A DNA stretch of 64,000 bases from Kitasatospora sp. NA04385 (lineage in GTDB: Bacteria > Actinomycetota > Actinomycetes > Streptomycetales > Streptomycetaceae), in the NCBI RefSeq assembly GCF_013364235.1, contig NZ_CP054919.1:6889728-6953727 (forward strand), in the 5' to 3' direction. Under the pieces are notes generated by a model, which had not been told where the DNA came from, made no database searches, and was given only the letters and a program-made list of their open reading frames with translations. The position numbers and the translations under genes were made by a program. Positions 1 through 8,357 of the stretch are shown here, in pieces. Position 1 is the stretch's first letter, and every line of letters begins with the position of its first letter.

Positions 1-2
1 AC

Positions 3-1757
3 GCCCAACTCGGCGAGCTCGTCCGGGTCTCCGGCGACCTCACCCAGCACCCGGCCCCCGAGTGGACCCTCGACGGGCCGCACAACGGCCCCGAGGACGA
101 GGCCGAACTCCCGCTGCCCGTCCCCGCGCTGGCCGCCGTCGGCGCCGCGATAGGAGCCGTCCCCGCCCCGTTCGGCGCGGGCTTCGGCCCGGACGACGAG
201 GAGCCGGAGGGCGGCCGGACCGGCGGCTCGCTCGACGCCCGCCTGATCGCCCTGCTCGGCGGCCCGACCGGACCGAACGGGTCGGCAGGGTCGGCTGGGT
301 CGGCAGGGTCGGCTGGGTCGGCCGGAGCGGAGTCGGGCGGGGCCGGTGCCTCGACCAGGACCAGCCTGGACAAGCCGAGCGCGACCGGTGGTGGCGGCCA
401 CGGCGGTGCTGGCGGCGCCGAGGGCCGGAAGGACGACGGCGACGGCGCCGGGCCCCGACTGCTGGCCCGGGTCGTGCCCACCGGCAGCAGCCCGTTCGCC
501 GGACTGGTCCCGACCGCGCCCACCAACCCGTACGCGGTCGTGCCGGTGGTGCCCGTCCAGCCCGCCGCGCTGCCGCCCGCCGCGCCGTCCGCGTCCGCAC
601 CTGCTTCTGCGCCTGCGCCTGCGCCCGTGCCGGAGCCGGTGCAGCCTGCGGCGCCCGCCGAGCCGCGGCACGCCGCGAACGGGCAGGCCCGCAAGGTCAC
701 CACCCCGCCGCACGGCACGCCCGTCGACCCCCGGATCGCCGCCGCACTGCCGCCCGCCGGGCCCGCCCAGCCGCAGAGCCCGCCCGCGCAGCGCGCCGAG
801 CAGTTCGTGCAGCAGCCGGTCGAAGCGCCGGTTGTGCCCGAGTTCGTGCCGGAGCCGCTGCCCACCCACGACCAGGCGGCGGCCCCCGACCCGCGTTCCC
901 CGGCCCGGCCTTCCGCCCGGCCCGGCAGCGGACCGGCCCGCACCGACAGCGACGACCTGCTGGCGATCCTGCGCTCCCCGGAGGCCCACCACCTGCGCTC
1001 CGCGCCGCGGATCCGGGTGCTCGGGCCGGTCGACGTGCTCGGCGCGGCCGGCAGCGCCGACCCGGCGGGCCGCCCCCGGCTCACCGAACTGGCCGCGTAC
1101 CTGGCGCTGCGCCCCGGCACCGAGCACGGCACGCTCGACCGCGACATCCACCCGGGTGCCGCGCACCTCGACCCGAAGGCCACCGTCGAGCGCCTCGCCG
1201 AGCCGCTGCCCGCCAAACTCGCCGCGCTGGCAGGCTGGTTGGGCACCTCCCCGGAGGGCCGGGGCTACCTGGGCGCGGAACCCGCCGAGACGTACTCCCT
1301 GGCACCGACGGTCAGTTGCGACTGGGACGAGTTCCGCAGCCTGTACCGGCGCGGCATGCGCTCCACCTCCAGCACCGCCGACGCCGCCCTGGCCCACGCG
1401 CTCGCCCTGGTCCGCGGCGCCCCGTTCGCCGAGGCCCCGGCCGGCACCTTCGGCTGGGCGGAGACCGAACGGCAGGACATGCTGGCCGCGATCGTCGACA
1501 CCGCCCACGAACTCGCCGCCCGCCGCCTCCAGTACGGCGACCACCGCACCGCCGAGGCCGCGATCTTCCGCGCCCTCACCGTCGCCCCCGAGGTCGAACT
1601 CCTGCACCGCGACCTGTTCTACGCCTACGCCTCGGCCGGTGCCCGCGACCAGCTCGTCCGCTCGGTCAACCGCCTGGACGCCCTCAGCCGCCGCACCGGC
1701 CGCGACCTGGACCCGGACACCGTCGCCCTGCTCCGTGACCTGCTCACCGGCAGCTGA
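3..1757 (+). CDS. BTAD-type regulatory protein, C-terminal part (5' end outside window)
   Basis: The frame is open from the first bases of the window to a TGA at 1755-1757, so this is the C-terminal ~584 residues of a larger protein. The first half is low-complexity: a Gly-Ser-Ala repeat near 280-340, then Pro/Ala-rich linkers to about 930. A folded C-terminal domain (about 990-1750) opens with an R-V-L-G-P-V-D strand and continues as helical TPR-like pairs. This fits the bacterial transcriptional activator (BTAD) domain found at the end of large streptomycete LysM/ATPase regulators. No DNA-binding domain lies in the visible part, so that assignment is an inference from the C-terminus. The N-terminal domains lie upstream of the window. 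Confidence 0.6.
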   Translation, partial: AQLGELVRVSGDLTQHPAPEWTLDGPHNGPEDEAELPLPVPALAAVGAAIGAVPAPFGAGFGPDDEEPEGGRTGGSLDARLIALLGGPTGPNGSAGSAGSAGSAGSAGAESGGAGASTRTSLDKPSATGGGGHGGAGGAEGRKDDGDGAGPRLLARVVPTGSSPFAGLVPTAPTNPYAVVPVVPVQPAALPPAAPSASAPASAPAPAPVPEPVQPAAPAEPRHAANGQARKVTTPPHGTPVDPRIAAALPPAGPAQPQSPPAQRAEQFVQQPVEAPVVPEFVPEPLPTHDQAAAPDPRSPARPSARPGSGPARTDSDDLLAILRSPEAHHLRSAPRIRVLGPVDVLGAAGSADPAGRPRLTELAAYLALRPGTEHGTLDRDIHPGAAHLDPKATVERLAEPLPAKLAALAGWLGTSPEGRGYLGAEPAETYSLAPTVSCDWDEFRSLYRRGMRSTSSTADAALAHALALVRGAPFAEAPAGTFGWAETERQDMLAAIVDTAHELAARRLQYGDHRTAEAAIFRALTVAPEVELLHRDLFYAYASAGARDQLVRSVNRLDALSRRTGRDLDPDTVALLRDLLTGS

Positions 1758-1922
1758 GCCCGGCGGCCCGCTCGGCCGCAGACCGACAGTCGGCCGCCGA
1801 CAGCCGACAGCGACCGCCGTCGTCCCGTCCGGGGTGGCGGCGGTCGGCCGTCTCCCGCCGTCGGCGGGGCGGGGGAAAGCCCCGGCGGACCCGGACGGGA
1901 CGGGGCGGGACCGGGCGGAGTG

Positions 1923-2402
1923 TCAGTTCCCGTTCGCGGCGGCCTCCAGGGTGGCGATATCCAGCTTCCCCATCCGCAGCATCGCGGCGGTGGCCCGGTC
2001 GGCCCGCTCCTGGTCGGGGTCGGCGAGCAGCTCCGTCATCCGGCGCGGCACGATCTGCCAGGACAGCCCGTAGCGGTCCTTCAGCCACCCGCACGGCCCC
2101 GGCGCGCCGCCGTCCGCCGTCAGCAGCTCCCAGTAGCGGTCCACCTCGGCCTGGTCCGTGCAGTCCACCTGCAACGAGACCGCCTCGTTGAAGGTGAACT
2201 GCGGGCCGCCGTTCAGCGCCAGGAACTCCTGGCCGAACAGTTCGAAGGACACCAGCATCACGCTCCCGGACTCGCCCGGCCCCGCCTCCGAGTACCGCTG
2301 CACGTTGGTGATCCGGCCGTACTCGAACACCGAGGTGTAGAACTCGGCCGCCTGCTCGGCCTGGTCGTCGAACCACAGGAAAGTGGTGATCTTCTGCGCC
2401 AT
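1923..2402 (-). CDS. VOC-family (PhnB-like) protein
   Basis: The protein has 159 residues and a single glyoxalase/VOC fold of the PhnB or '3-demethylubiquinone-9 3-methyltransferase' type. It opens with I-T-T-F-L-W-F-D-D-Q-A-E-Q-A and carries the typical F-x-A-L-N-G-G-P-x-F-x-F strand in the middle. These proteins are often annotated as methyltransferases but are usually metal-site VOC proteins of unknown substrate. The start is the ATG at 2402, preceded on the minus strand by a GGAGGA ribosome site about 8 nt away. The open frame extends further upstream but runs into the divergent gene. It is divergent from the nucleotidyltransferase at 2524, with a shared intergenic region of about 120 bp. 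Confidence 0.85.
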   Translation of the reverse strand: MAQKITTFLWFDDQAEQAAEFYTSVFEYGRITNVQRYSEAGPGESGSVMLVSFELFGQEFLALNGGPQFTFNEAVSLQVDCTDQAEVDRYWELLTADGGAPGPCGWLKDRYGLSWQIVPRRMTELLADPDQERADRATAAMLRMGKLDIATLEAAANGN

Positions 2403-2523
2403 CGGAAGGTTCCTCCGTTTCCGGACGGTCGCCCGGCCGCACGACCGGGCCACTCCGACGGTAGGGCGCACCGGGCGCGTCCCCGTGCAGGCGCGTCCGT
2501 CCGGCCGTGCCACGATGGTCGGT

Positions 2524-3324
2524 ATGACCCTCCCGGACCTGCCGCACCTGTCCGCGGCCGGGCAGGCCGCCGCCGACGCCGCCCAACGCGCCCTGGCCGA
2601 ACCACTGCTGACGGAGTTCGCCACCCGCCTGTCGACCGTCGCACCCGTGCGCGCGCTGTGGGTGCACGGATCGCTGGCGTACGGGGACTACCGGCACGGC
2701 CGCAGCGACCTCGACTTGGTCGCCGTCCTCCCCGCCACCCCGAACGAGCAGTTGCAGGGCCGACTCGGCTTCCTGCACCGGCAGTTGGCCGAGGACGAGC
2801 CCGATGCGGCGAAACTGCACTGCACGTACCTGCCGGACGGGGAGCTCGGGGACGCGGTCGTCGCGCACTTCACCTTCGCCCAGGAGGAGTCCACGTGGCG
2901 CCCGGTCACGGCCGTCACCCGGCGCGAACTGCTCGACGGCGGAACGGTGTTGAAGGGCGAGAAGCCCGGCGTGCTGCTGCCGCCGGTCACCGACGACGAA
3001 CTGCACGCCCACATCCGGGCCGACCTGCGCGACTACTGGTACCCGATCACCGCCCGCCCCGATCCGTGGCACCGCGACGTCTGGGTCGACCACGGCCCGG
3101 TCACCGCCGCCCGCGCCACCGCCACCCTGCGCGAGGGCCGGTTGATCACCAAACGGGAGGCCATCGCCCGCCTCCCGGCCCTGGGTGCCCCGCCCGGCCT
3201 GGCCGAGGACATCGCCGCCCGCCGCTACGGCGTCCCGCCCGTCCTCACCCCCGAGGCCCGGGCCCACCGCGCCGAGCAGGCCCGGCTGTTCACCCGCGCC
3301 CTGATCGAACGGGCCCTCGGCTAG
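2524..3324 (+). CDS. Nucleotidyltransferase-fold protein
   Basis: The 266-residue protein has the polymerase-beta nucleotidyltransferase signature near residue 45: W-V-H-G-S-L-A-Y-G-D-Y-R, then G-R-S-D-L-D-L-V. It therefore keeps the G-S and D-x-D elements that bind nucleotide and metal. The C-terminal half is helical, as in aminoglycoside adenylyltransferases and related antibiotic-modifying enzymes, but nothing in the sequence fixes a substrate. ATG 2524 is used; an in-frame ATG at 2515 is possible. The TAG stop at 3322-3324 is the target site of the adjacent insertion sequence: the duplicated CTAG keeps the stop codon, so the gene is intact. Confidence 0.75.
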   Translation: MTLPDLPHLSAAGQAAADAAQRALAEPLLTEFATRLSTVAPVRALWVHGSLAYGDYRHGRSDLDLVAVLPATPNEQLQGRLGFLHRQLAEDEPDAAKLHCTYLPDGELGDAVVAHFTFAQEESTWRPVTAVTRRELLDGGTVLKGEKPGVLLPPVTDDELHAHIRADLRDYWYPITARPDPWHRDVWVDHGPVTAARATATLREGRLITKREAIARLPALGAPPGLAEDIAARRYGVPPVLTPEARAHRAEQARLFTRALIERALG

Positions 3325-3382
3325 GGCCTGTTTCGAAAGTGCTGGTCACAGCCACTCGTTGATGGCTGCGACCAGCACGGTC
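3325..3382. repeat. Left inverted repeat of IS5-family element
   Basis: This 58-bp sequence is the exact reverse complement of 4922-4979. On the minus strand it encodes the same terminal residues (V-L-V-A-A-I-N-E-W-L-stop) as the end of the transposase. Confidence 0.95.
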
Positions 3383-3466
3383 CCGGTGTCGCGATGGCTC
3401 CGTGCCATGAGCCCGGCCAGCAAAAAGGACGCGACAGCGTCCGCGGGCTTGGCGATGATGGCAGCC

Positions 3467-4030
3467 ATGACGGATGGAACCGGACCTGAGCCGCTGGGCC
3501 TGTGCATCGTGGCCAACATCGCCCCGGAGACCAGCCAGGGCGAAGGCGGGCTGGAGATTCGCAAGGGGCATCGGCACTTCGTGCCGGGGGCGAAGGTGTG
3601 GGTCGCACCACCGGGCTGGGGCGACGGCGGCGAAAGCGTCATCGTGGCCGGACGCCACCGGGGAAACAGCCGTCGTTACGCGCGAATCGTGATCAGGAGG
3701 CGGTTCCTCGTGAACTTCCGGGTCCGTGCCGTCTACAGCCCGGCGCTGGTAAGGGCGTTGACAGCGGCGGAGCCCGGCGAGGAGAGGGAGTTCGGCGCCC
3801 GCTTCCTGTGGTCGCCGGAGGAGGCGGAGAGTCAGGCGCGCTCCTGGAACACCCCCAAAATGAAGGCGCAGCTGGACGGCCGGCACATTTGGACCCCCCT
3901 GGTCACCGATCCTCCGCCCATGGAGCTGCACCTCGACGGTGTCACCTACTACTTGGCCCATTTCAACGCCAACCGGGCTCGCTACTCATCCGAGCCGCCA
4001 CCCGTCGAGCCGTCGCCGAGGACCGGCTGA
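3467..4030 (+). CDS. Hypothetical passenger protein inside the IS5-family element
   Basis: The 187-residue protein starts at ATG 3467; in-frame ATGs at 3455 and 3458 are alternatives. I do not recognise a characterised family. The N-terminal half (L-G-L-C-I-V-A-N-I-A, then K-V-W-V-A-P-P-G-W-G-D-G-G) reads as a compact beta-rich fold. The C-terminal part has W-T-P-L-V and Y-Y-L-A-H-F-N segments followed by a Pro-rich tail. There is no signal peptide or membrane helix. It sits between the left inverted end and the transposase on the same strand, so it moves with the element if the element is active. Codon use resembles the host's. Confidence 0.6.
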   Translation: MTDGTGPEPLGLCIVANIAPETSQGEGGLEIRKGHRHFVPGAKVWVAPPGWGDGGESVIVAGRHRGNSRRYARIVIRRRFLVNFRVRAVYSPALVRALTAAEPGEEREFGARFLWSPEEAESQARSWNTPKMKAQLDGRHIWTPLVTDPPPMELHLDGVTYYLAHFNANRARYSSEPPPVEPSPRTG

Positions 4031-4083
4031 AGGAAGCGGCCCGCCCCCAGAAGTAGATCAAGGCCATGCGATGATCACGCTCC

Positions 4084-4958
4084 ATGGCCCGGGGAGATCT
4101 GGCGGACGCCCAGTGGGCGGTGCTGGAACCGCTGTTGCCGCAGGGCGTCAAGCCCGGCCGGCCTCCGCTGCACACCAAACGGCAGCTGATCAACGGTATA
4201 CGGTTCCGCACCCGCACCGGCGTGCCGTGGAGGGACCTGCCGGTGCGCTACGGGCCATGGGGGACGGTGTACGGGCTGTTCCGCCGACGGCAGCGTGACG
4301 GCACATGGCACCGGGTCCTCGACCAGCTCCAGGCCCGGGCCGATGTGAAGGGCCTGATCACCTGGGATATCTCCGTGGACTCCACGATCGTTCGCGCACA
4401 TCAGCATGCGACCGGTACACGTAAAAGGGGGACCTGCAGGTCCAGCCACCCGGCGGCGTCTTCACCGAGCCCGACGACCACGGACTCGGACGCCCCCGCG
4501 GCGGACTGACCTCCAAGATCCACCTGGCGGTCGAGCAGGCCCAGAAGCCTATGTCGCTCGTGATCACCGCCGGACAGCGCGGCGACTCCCCACGGTTCCA
4601 GGTCGTCCTGGACCGAATCCGGGTGCCACGCCTGGGCCCAGGACGCCCGCGCCCCCGGCCGGGCAGGGTCCGCGCCGACAAGGCGCACGGGTCCCGCGTG
4701 AACCGCGCCTACCTGCGAAGACGCCACGTCGGCTGCACGATCCCCGAGAAGTGGGACCAGATCGCGAACCGCAAGAAACGCGGTTCCCACGGCGGGCGGC
4801 CACCGAAGTTCGACAAGAACGACTACAAGGAGCGTCACGCGGTGGAGTGCGGGATCAACCGCCTCAAGCGCCACCGCGCGGTCGCCACGAGGTACGACAA
4901 ACTCGCCGTTCGCTACGAAGCGACCGTGCTGGTCGCAGCCATCAACGAGTGGCTGTGA
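4084..4958 (+). CDS. IS5-family transposase, two frames joined by -1 frameshift
   Basis: The first frame (4084-4509) gives the N-terminal DUF4096-like part (L-x-P-L-L-P-Q, G-V-P-W-R-D-L-P) and the first DDE aspartate in W-D-I-S-V-D-S-T. The second frame ends at 4958 and supplies G-L-T-S-K-I-H-L, the Y/R-rich region and the terminal E-C-G-I-N-R-L-K-R. Homologues read R-K-x-G-D-L-Q-V-Q-P-P across the junction, so a -1 shift is needed at the A4G5 run near 4427-4435. That kind of frameshift is normal for IS427-group elements, so the gene may be functional; the joined product is about 291 residues. A simple frameshift mutation cannot be excluded. Confidence 0.85.
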
Positions 4959-4979
4959 CCAGCACTTTCGAAACAGGCC
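4922..4979. repeat. Right inverted repeat of IS5-family element
   Basis: This is the exact reverse complement of 3325-3382. It overlaps the last codons and stop (4956-4958) of the transposase gene. Confidence 0.95.
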
Positions 4980-4980
4980 C

Positions 4981-6239
4981 TAGTAGACCGTCGCAGCTTA
5001 GTTTTGCTGTGTGGTTGGGTGGAGGTGGCGTAGTTTCACTCGTGCGTCGTCGGTGGTGAAGTGCCAGCCGACTTGGCGCTGGTTGCCGTTGGTGTGGTGC
5101 TGCCGGGCGGCGAGTTCGGTGTTGAGCACGTCGAGGTCGTCGATGCGGCGGTCCAGGCACTGGCGGGTGAGTGCGGAGAGCTCGATCTCGGCGATGTTGA
5201 GCCAGGACCCGTGCTTGGGGGTGTGGTGGATCTCCAGGCGTTGGGCCGGGGCGAAGGCCTTCTGGGGGTCGAACGCCTCGTAGAGCGAGGCGGTGGAGTG
5301 GGTGTTGAGGTTGTCCATCACCAGCACGACCGTGGCGGCGTCGGGGTAGTCCACGGTCAGCAGGCGTTCGACCTGGTGTGCCCAGTCGGTCCTGGTCCGG
5401 CGGGGCCGGGCGTCCACGTGCCGCCATCCGCGCAGCGGCTCGACCCGGCAGAAGATCGAGCAGGTCCCCGAGCGGACGTACTCGCTGTCCTCGCGCCGGT
5501 CGCGGCCCGGCCGCGCGGGAAGCGGATCGCGGACGTGGCCGAGCAGTTGGTAGGGCTTCTCGTCCATGCACACCACCGGACGCGCCGGATCAAGGGGGCG
5601 GCGGTAGACCGCCGGGACGTCCTCCATCGCCGCGGCGAAGGCGGCGTTCGCGGCCGGCGGGATGGTCCAGCACTTCTTCACATGAGGGCGCAGTTCCGTT
5701 TTTTAGCACCCGGCCGATCGTGGAGTGGTCCAGGTCCGGGATGTCCTCGACCAGCGCGACGTGCTTCTCCAGCAGCCGCAGCGACCACCGGGCGTGTCCC
5801 TTGGGCGGCCCGAGCAGGCCAGCGCGATCAGCCTCGCCTCGACCTCGCCGGTGACTGCGGACGGCACTGGCGGGAGCGCGCGTTCCTTCCGGCCGATCGT
5901 GGCCCACACATCACCGCCGGTCTCTGCGTACCGCTTCGAGACCAGGCGGACCGAATCGCACGACACCCCGGCCCGCTCCGCGATCACCGCCCGCGGAGCG
6001 ACCTCGCCGACCGAGGTGTCCAGTGTGAGCAGCACCCGCGCGCGCCGGATCATCGACGCGCTGCGGACCCCCGTCGTCGTCACACGCACCAGCGCCCGAC
6101 GATCCTCGGCACTCAACGTAACCGGATACTTCTTCTGCGAGGACACGGCGCCCCTGCCAGCCGAACGGAAGCGACAAGCGAAACTCGTCCGACTCCAACT
6201 CCACCAAACAGAACAATACTTAGCCGCGACAGTCTACTA
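4981..6239 (-). mobile_element. IS630-family element, interrupted at its left junction by the IS5 element
   Basis: The ends are imperfect inverted repeats at 4983-5006 (GTAGACCGTCGCAGCTTAG) and 6214-6237, matching with a few mismatches. TA dinucleotides at 4981-4982 and 6238-6239 fit IS630 target duplication. Removing both elements rejoins ..CTCGGC-TA-GCTGGTG.., which still ends the upstream gene at the same TAG. The IS5 element then inserted in the CTAG created at this junction, so the IS630 element arrived first. Confidence 0.85.
4998..6146 (-). pseudogene. IS630-family transposase with two frameshifts
   Basis: The N-terminus starts at ATG 6146 with a helix-turn-helix (L-S-A-E-D-R-R-A-L, then A-E-R-A-G-V-S). 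The DDE part contains C-M-D-E-K-P, L-V-M-D-N-L-N-T-H and P-K-H-G-S-W-L-N-I-A-E-I-E, so all three acidic residues are present. To read through, the ribosome must change frame near 5815-5825 (GGGCCGCCC run) and change back at the A6 run near 5697-5703. The two shifts restore the original frame. IS630 elements can use one programmed shift, but two suggest decay or sequencing slips. The expected intact product is about 380 residues. Confidence 0.8.
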
Positions 6240-6316
6240 GCTGGTGCCCGGGGGCGCGCCGAGGCGTCTCGGGGCGGTGGGCGCGGGCCTTGGGGACCTT
6301 GGGGGCGTTGGGCGCG

Positions 6317-6880
6317 TCAGGGCGCGTCGGCGAAGAGGGCGGTGAGGCGGGGTAGGCGGGCGGCGCTCTGTTCCGGTGTCCATACCGGCTCGTCGAACTC
6401 GGCGTTGCAGGGGCTGTCGTGGCCGATCGCCTCCAGGGCCTCCTCCAGGCCGTCTTCCTCGCCGGTGAGCTGCGCGTACGCGTCGTGGGCGCAGTAGTCG
6501 AGCGACTCCCAGTCCGGGAAGTCGTGGTTCTCCCACTGTTCGTACGGCAGTGCGGCCAGTCGGCGGAAGGCGGGCAGTCCGGCCAGGGCGTCCGGCTCGT
6601 GGACGGCCAGGTGGTGGGTTTCGCGGCCCAGGCCGATCAGCCAGACGTGGAAGTACCACAGGCTGTCGTCGGTGACCCGGCCGCGTTCGACCAGCTTCGC
6701 CACCGCCAGGGTGCCCGGGGTGTCCAGCGGGGCGCGGGCCTCGTCCAGCCGCAGTTGGAACTCCAGTACCTGCGGCAGCGGCAGCTCGGCCAGCCGCGCG
6801 GTCAGCCGGTCGGCGCGCCCGCAGGCGTCGCCGCCGAGCGCGCTCGACTCCACCAGGTCCCAGAATCCGTCCATGTCCAT
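6317..6880 (-). CDS. DUF4240 domain protein
   Basis: The 187-residue cytosolic protein begins M-D-M-D-G-F-W-D-L-V-E, the usual opening of DUF4240 proteins. It has the L-W-Y-F-H-V-W-L-I-G-L-G motif in the centre and a C-terminal D-Y-C-A-H-D-A-Y region. The function of this family is unknown; many actinomycetes carry several copies. ATG at 6880 is chosen; ATGs at 6874 and 6889 are in frame. It is transcribed away from the repeat array at 6902-7190, which occupies its upstream region, and it ends about 80 bp from the IS630 end. Confidence 0.8.
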   Translation of the reverse strand: MDMDGFWDLVESSALGGDACGRADRLTARLAELPLPQVLEFQLRLDEARAPLDTPGTLAVAKLVERGRVTDDSLWYFHVWLIGLGRETHHLAVHEPDALAGLPAFRRLAALPYEQWENHDFPDWESLDYCAHDAYAQLTGEEDGLEEALEAIGHDSPCNAEFDEPVWTPEQSAARLPRLTALFADAP

Positions 6881-6901
6881 GGCGCGCATCCTGGCACCCG
6901 C

Positions 6902-7190
6902 CGGTGACACGTCACGGGTCTGGGTTGGTGACGCGACATCGATCCGGTCTGGATTGGTGACGCGTCACGGGCCGGGATCGGTGATGCGGCACGGTCGGAG
7001 TGGTGACGTGTCACGGAACTGGATCGGTGACGCGGCACGGTTCAGGACGATGACGCGTCATGGAGTTGGGCCGATGACATGTCATGGGCTTCGACTGGTG
7101 ACGCGTCATGGACCTTGGGTCGATGTCGCGACACGGACATGGGTCCAAGTCGATGACGCGACACGGCCCCGAGCCGGTGACACATCACCG
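6902..7190. repeat. Array of about 12 degenerate 22-29-bp repeats with a TGACGCGTCA-like core
   Basis: Units run from 6902 to 7190. Most begin GGTGAC or CGATGAC, followed by a palindromic core of the type TGACGCGTCAC (variants GACGTGTCA, GACATGTCA, GACGCGACA) and a variable 10-15-bp tail. The stretch between the DUF4240 and quinone reductase genes holds nothing else. No coding frame is plausible. The palindromic cores could be protein-binding sites or mini-satellite debris. A related, shorter-period array lies at 10155-10303. Confidence 0.8.
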
Positions 7191-7294
7191 GCTTGACTTC
7201 AAGTTCGCTTGAAGCCGGAGGATGGGCGCCAGGCTGGAACGACCGGCCGGAAGGACCGGCCGGAGTGACCGGTCGGCGAACGGGTGGAGGCGTG

Positions 7295-8242
7295 ATGCGT
7301 GCGGTGTGGCTGAAGGAGTTCGGCGGGCCCGAGGTGCTGGTGGCGGGGGTTGCGACCGACCCGGTACCCGGGGCGGGGCAGGTGCTGGTCGAGGTCGCGC
7401 ACGCCAATCTGACCTTCGTGGAGACCCAGTTCCGCGCCACCGGCCTCGGGCCGTTCACCACCGCGCTGCCGATGGTCCCGGGCAACGGTGTCGGCGGCAC
7501 CGTCACCGCGCTCGGCCCGGGCGTCGACGCCGGCTGGCTGGGGCGGCGGGTGGTCTCCTCCACCGGTGGCAGCGGGGGCTACGCCGAACTCGCCGCCGTC
7601 CCCGCCGACGGGCTGTACCCCGTCCCCGAAGGCCTCGCCCTGGACGCCGCCACCGCACTGCTCGCCGACGGCCGCACCGCCCGCCTGCTGCTGGAGACCG
7701 CCGCGCCCGCGTCCGGCGAACGCGTCCTGGTCACCGCCGCCGGCGGCGGTGTCGGCTCCCTGCTGGTCCAACTCGCCACCGCCGCCGGTGCCCACGTCGT
7801 GGCCGCGGCCGGCGGCTCCCGCAAACTCGACCTCGCCGCCGAGCTCGGCGCCGCCGAAACCGTCGACTACCTGCAGCCCGACTGGACGCGCGGCCTCGCG
7901 CCCGTCGACCTCGTCCTCGACGGCGTCGGCGGCACCCTCGGCCGGACCGCCGCCGACCTGCTCCGCGACGGCGGGCGCATCCTCAGCTTCGGTCTGGCGA
8001 GCGGCAGTTGGACGGACATCCCGGCCGAAGAGGCCACCGCCCGCGCCCTCACCGTCCTCATCCTGCGCCCCACCCCCGAACGCATCCGCGCCGCCACCGC
8101 CCACGTCCTCGCCGAGGCCGCCGAGCACCGCCTGCGCCCGGTCATCGGCCGCCGCTTCCCGCTGGAGCGCGCCGCCGACGCCCACCGCGCCATCGAGTCC
8201 CGCGAGACCCTCGGCAAGACGCTGCTGGACGTCCGGCCCTGA
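7295..8242 (+). CDS. Zinc-type NADPH:quinone oxidoreductase (MDR superfamily)
   Basis: The 315-residue medium-chain dehydrogenase lacks the structural zinc cluster and is of the quinone reductase type. It has the N-terminal GroES-like fold (M-R-A-V-W-L-K-E-F-G-G-P-E-V-L), the P-G-N-G-V-G-G-T-V turn, and the Rossmann fingerprint V-T-A-A-G-G-G-V-G-S-L-L near residue 148. Likely role: NADPH-dependent reduction of quinones or enones; the substrate is unknown. ATG 7295 follows a GGGTGGAGG ribosome site; GTG 7292 is an alternative. A strong hairpin terminator lies 15 bp downstream. Confidence 0.85.
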   Translation: MRAVWLKEFGGPEVLVAGVATDPVPGAGQVLVEVAHANLTFVETQFRATGLGPFTTALPMVPGNGVGGTVTALGPGVDAGWLGRRVVSSTGGSGGYAELAAVPADGLYPVPEGLALDAATALLADGRTARLLLETAAPASGERVLVTAAGGGVGSLLVQLATAAGAHVVAAAGGSRKLDLAAELGAAETVDYLQPDWTRGLAPVDLVLDGVGGTLGRTAADLLRDGGRILSFGLASGSWTDIPAEEATARALTVLILRPTPERIRAATAHVLAEAAEHRLRPVIGRRFPLERAADAHRAIESRETLGKTLLDVRP

Positions 8243-8256
8243 ACCGGCCCTGAACC

Positions 8257-8290
8257 GGCTGGTGCCGGTCGGCCCCGACCGGCACCAGCC
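8257..8290 (+). terminator. Perfect hairpin after quinone reductase gene
   Basis: GGCTGGTGCCGGTCGG (8257-8272) pairs perfectly with 8275-8290 around a 2-nt centre, 15 bp after the stop codon. There is no T-run, as is usual in this GC range. Confidence 0.75.
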
Positions 8291-8357
8291 CGAACCGGTA
8301 CCGGCCCGCTCCGAAACCCGGTCGTGTGCGGTCCGTCCGCGCCGCTAGCATCCCGAC

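Larger units (their letters stand above)
3321..4983 (+). mobile_element. IS5-family element with passenger gene and 58-bp inverted ends
   Basis: The element proper is 3325-4979, flanked by direct CTAG repeats at 3321-3324 and 4980-4983, the IS5-type target. Its ends are a perfect 58-bp inverted repeat (3325-3382 and 4922-4979) starting GGCCTGTTTCGAAAGT. The right copy includes the last codons of the transposase gene. The left copy is an inverted duplicate of that same transposase 3' end, much longer than a usual IS5 terminus. About 700 bp with a separate gene lies between the left end and the transposase start. No ordinary left terminus is visible just upstream of the transposase. Confidence 0.85.

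Noticed and set aside
6902..7190. CRISPR array
   Set aside because: The units vary in length and sequence, there are no unique spacers, and no cas gene is near.
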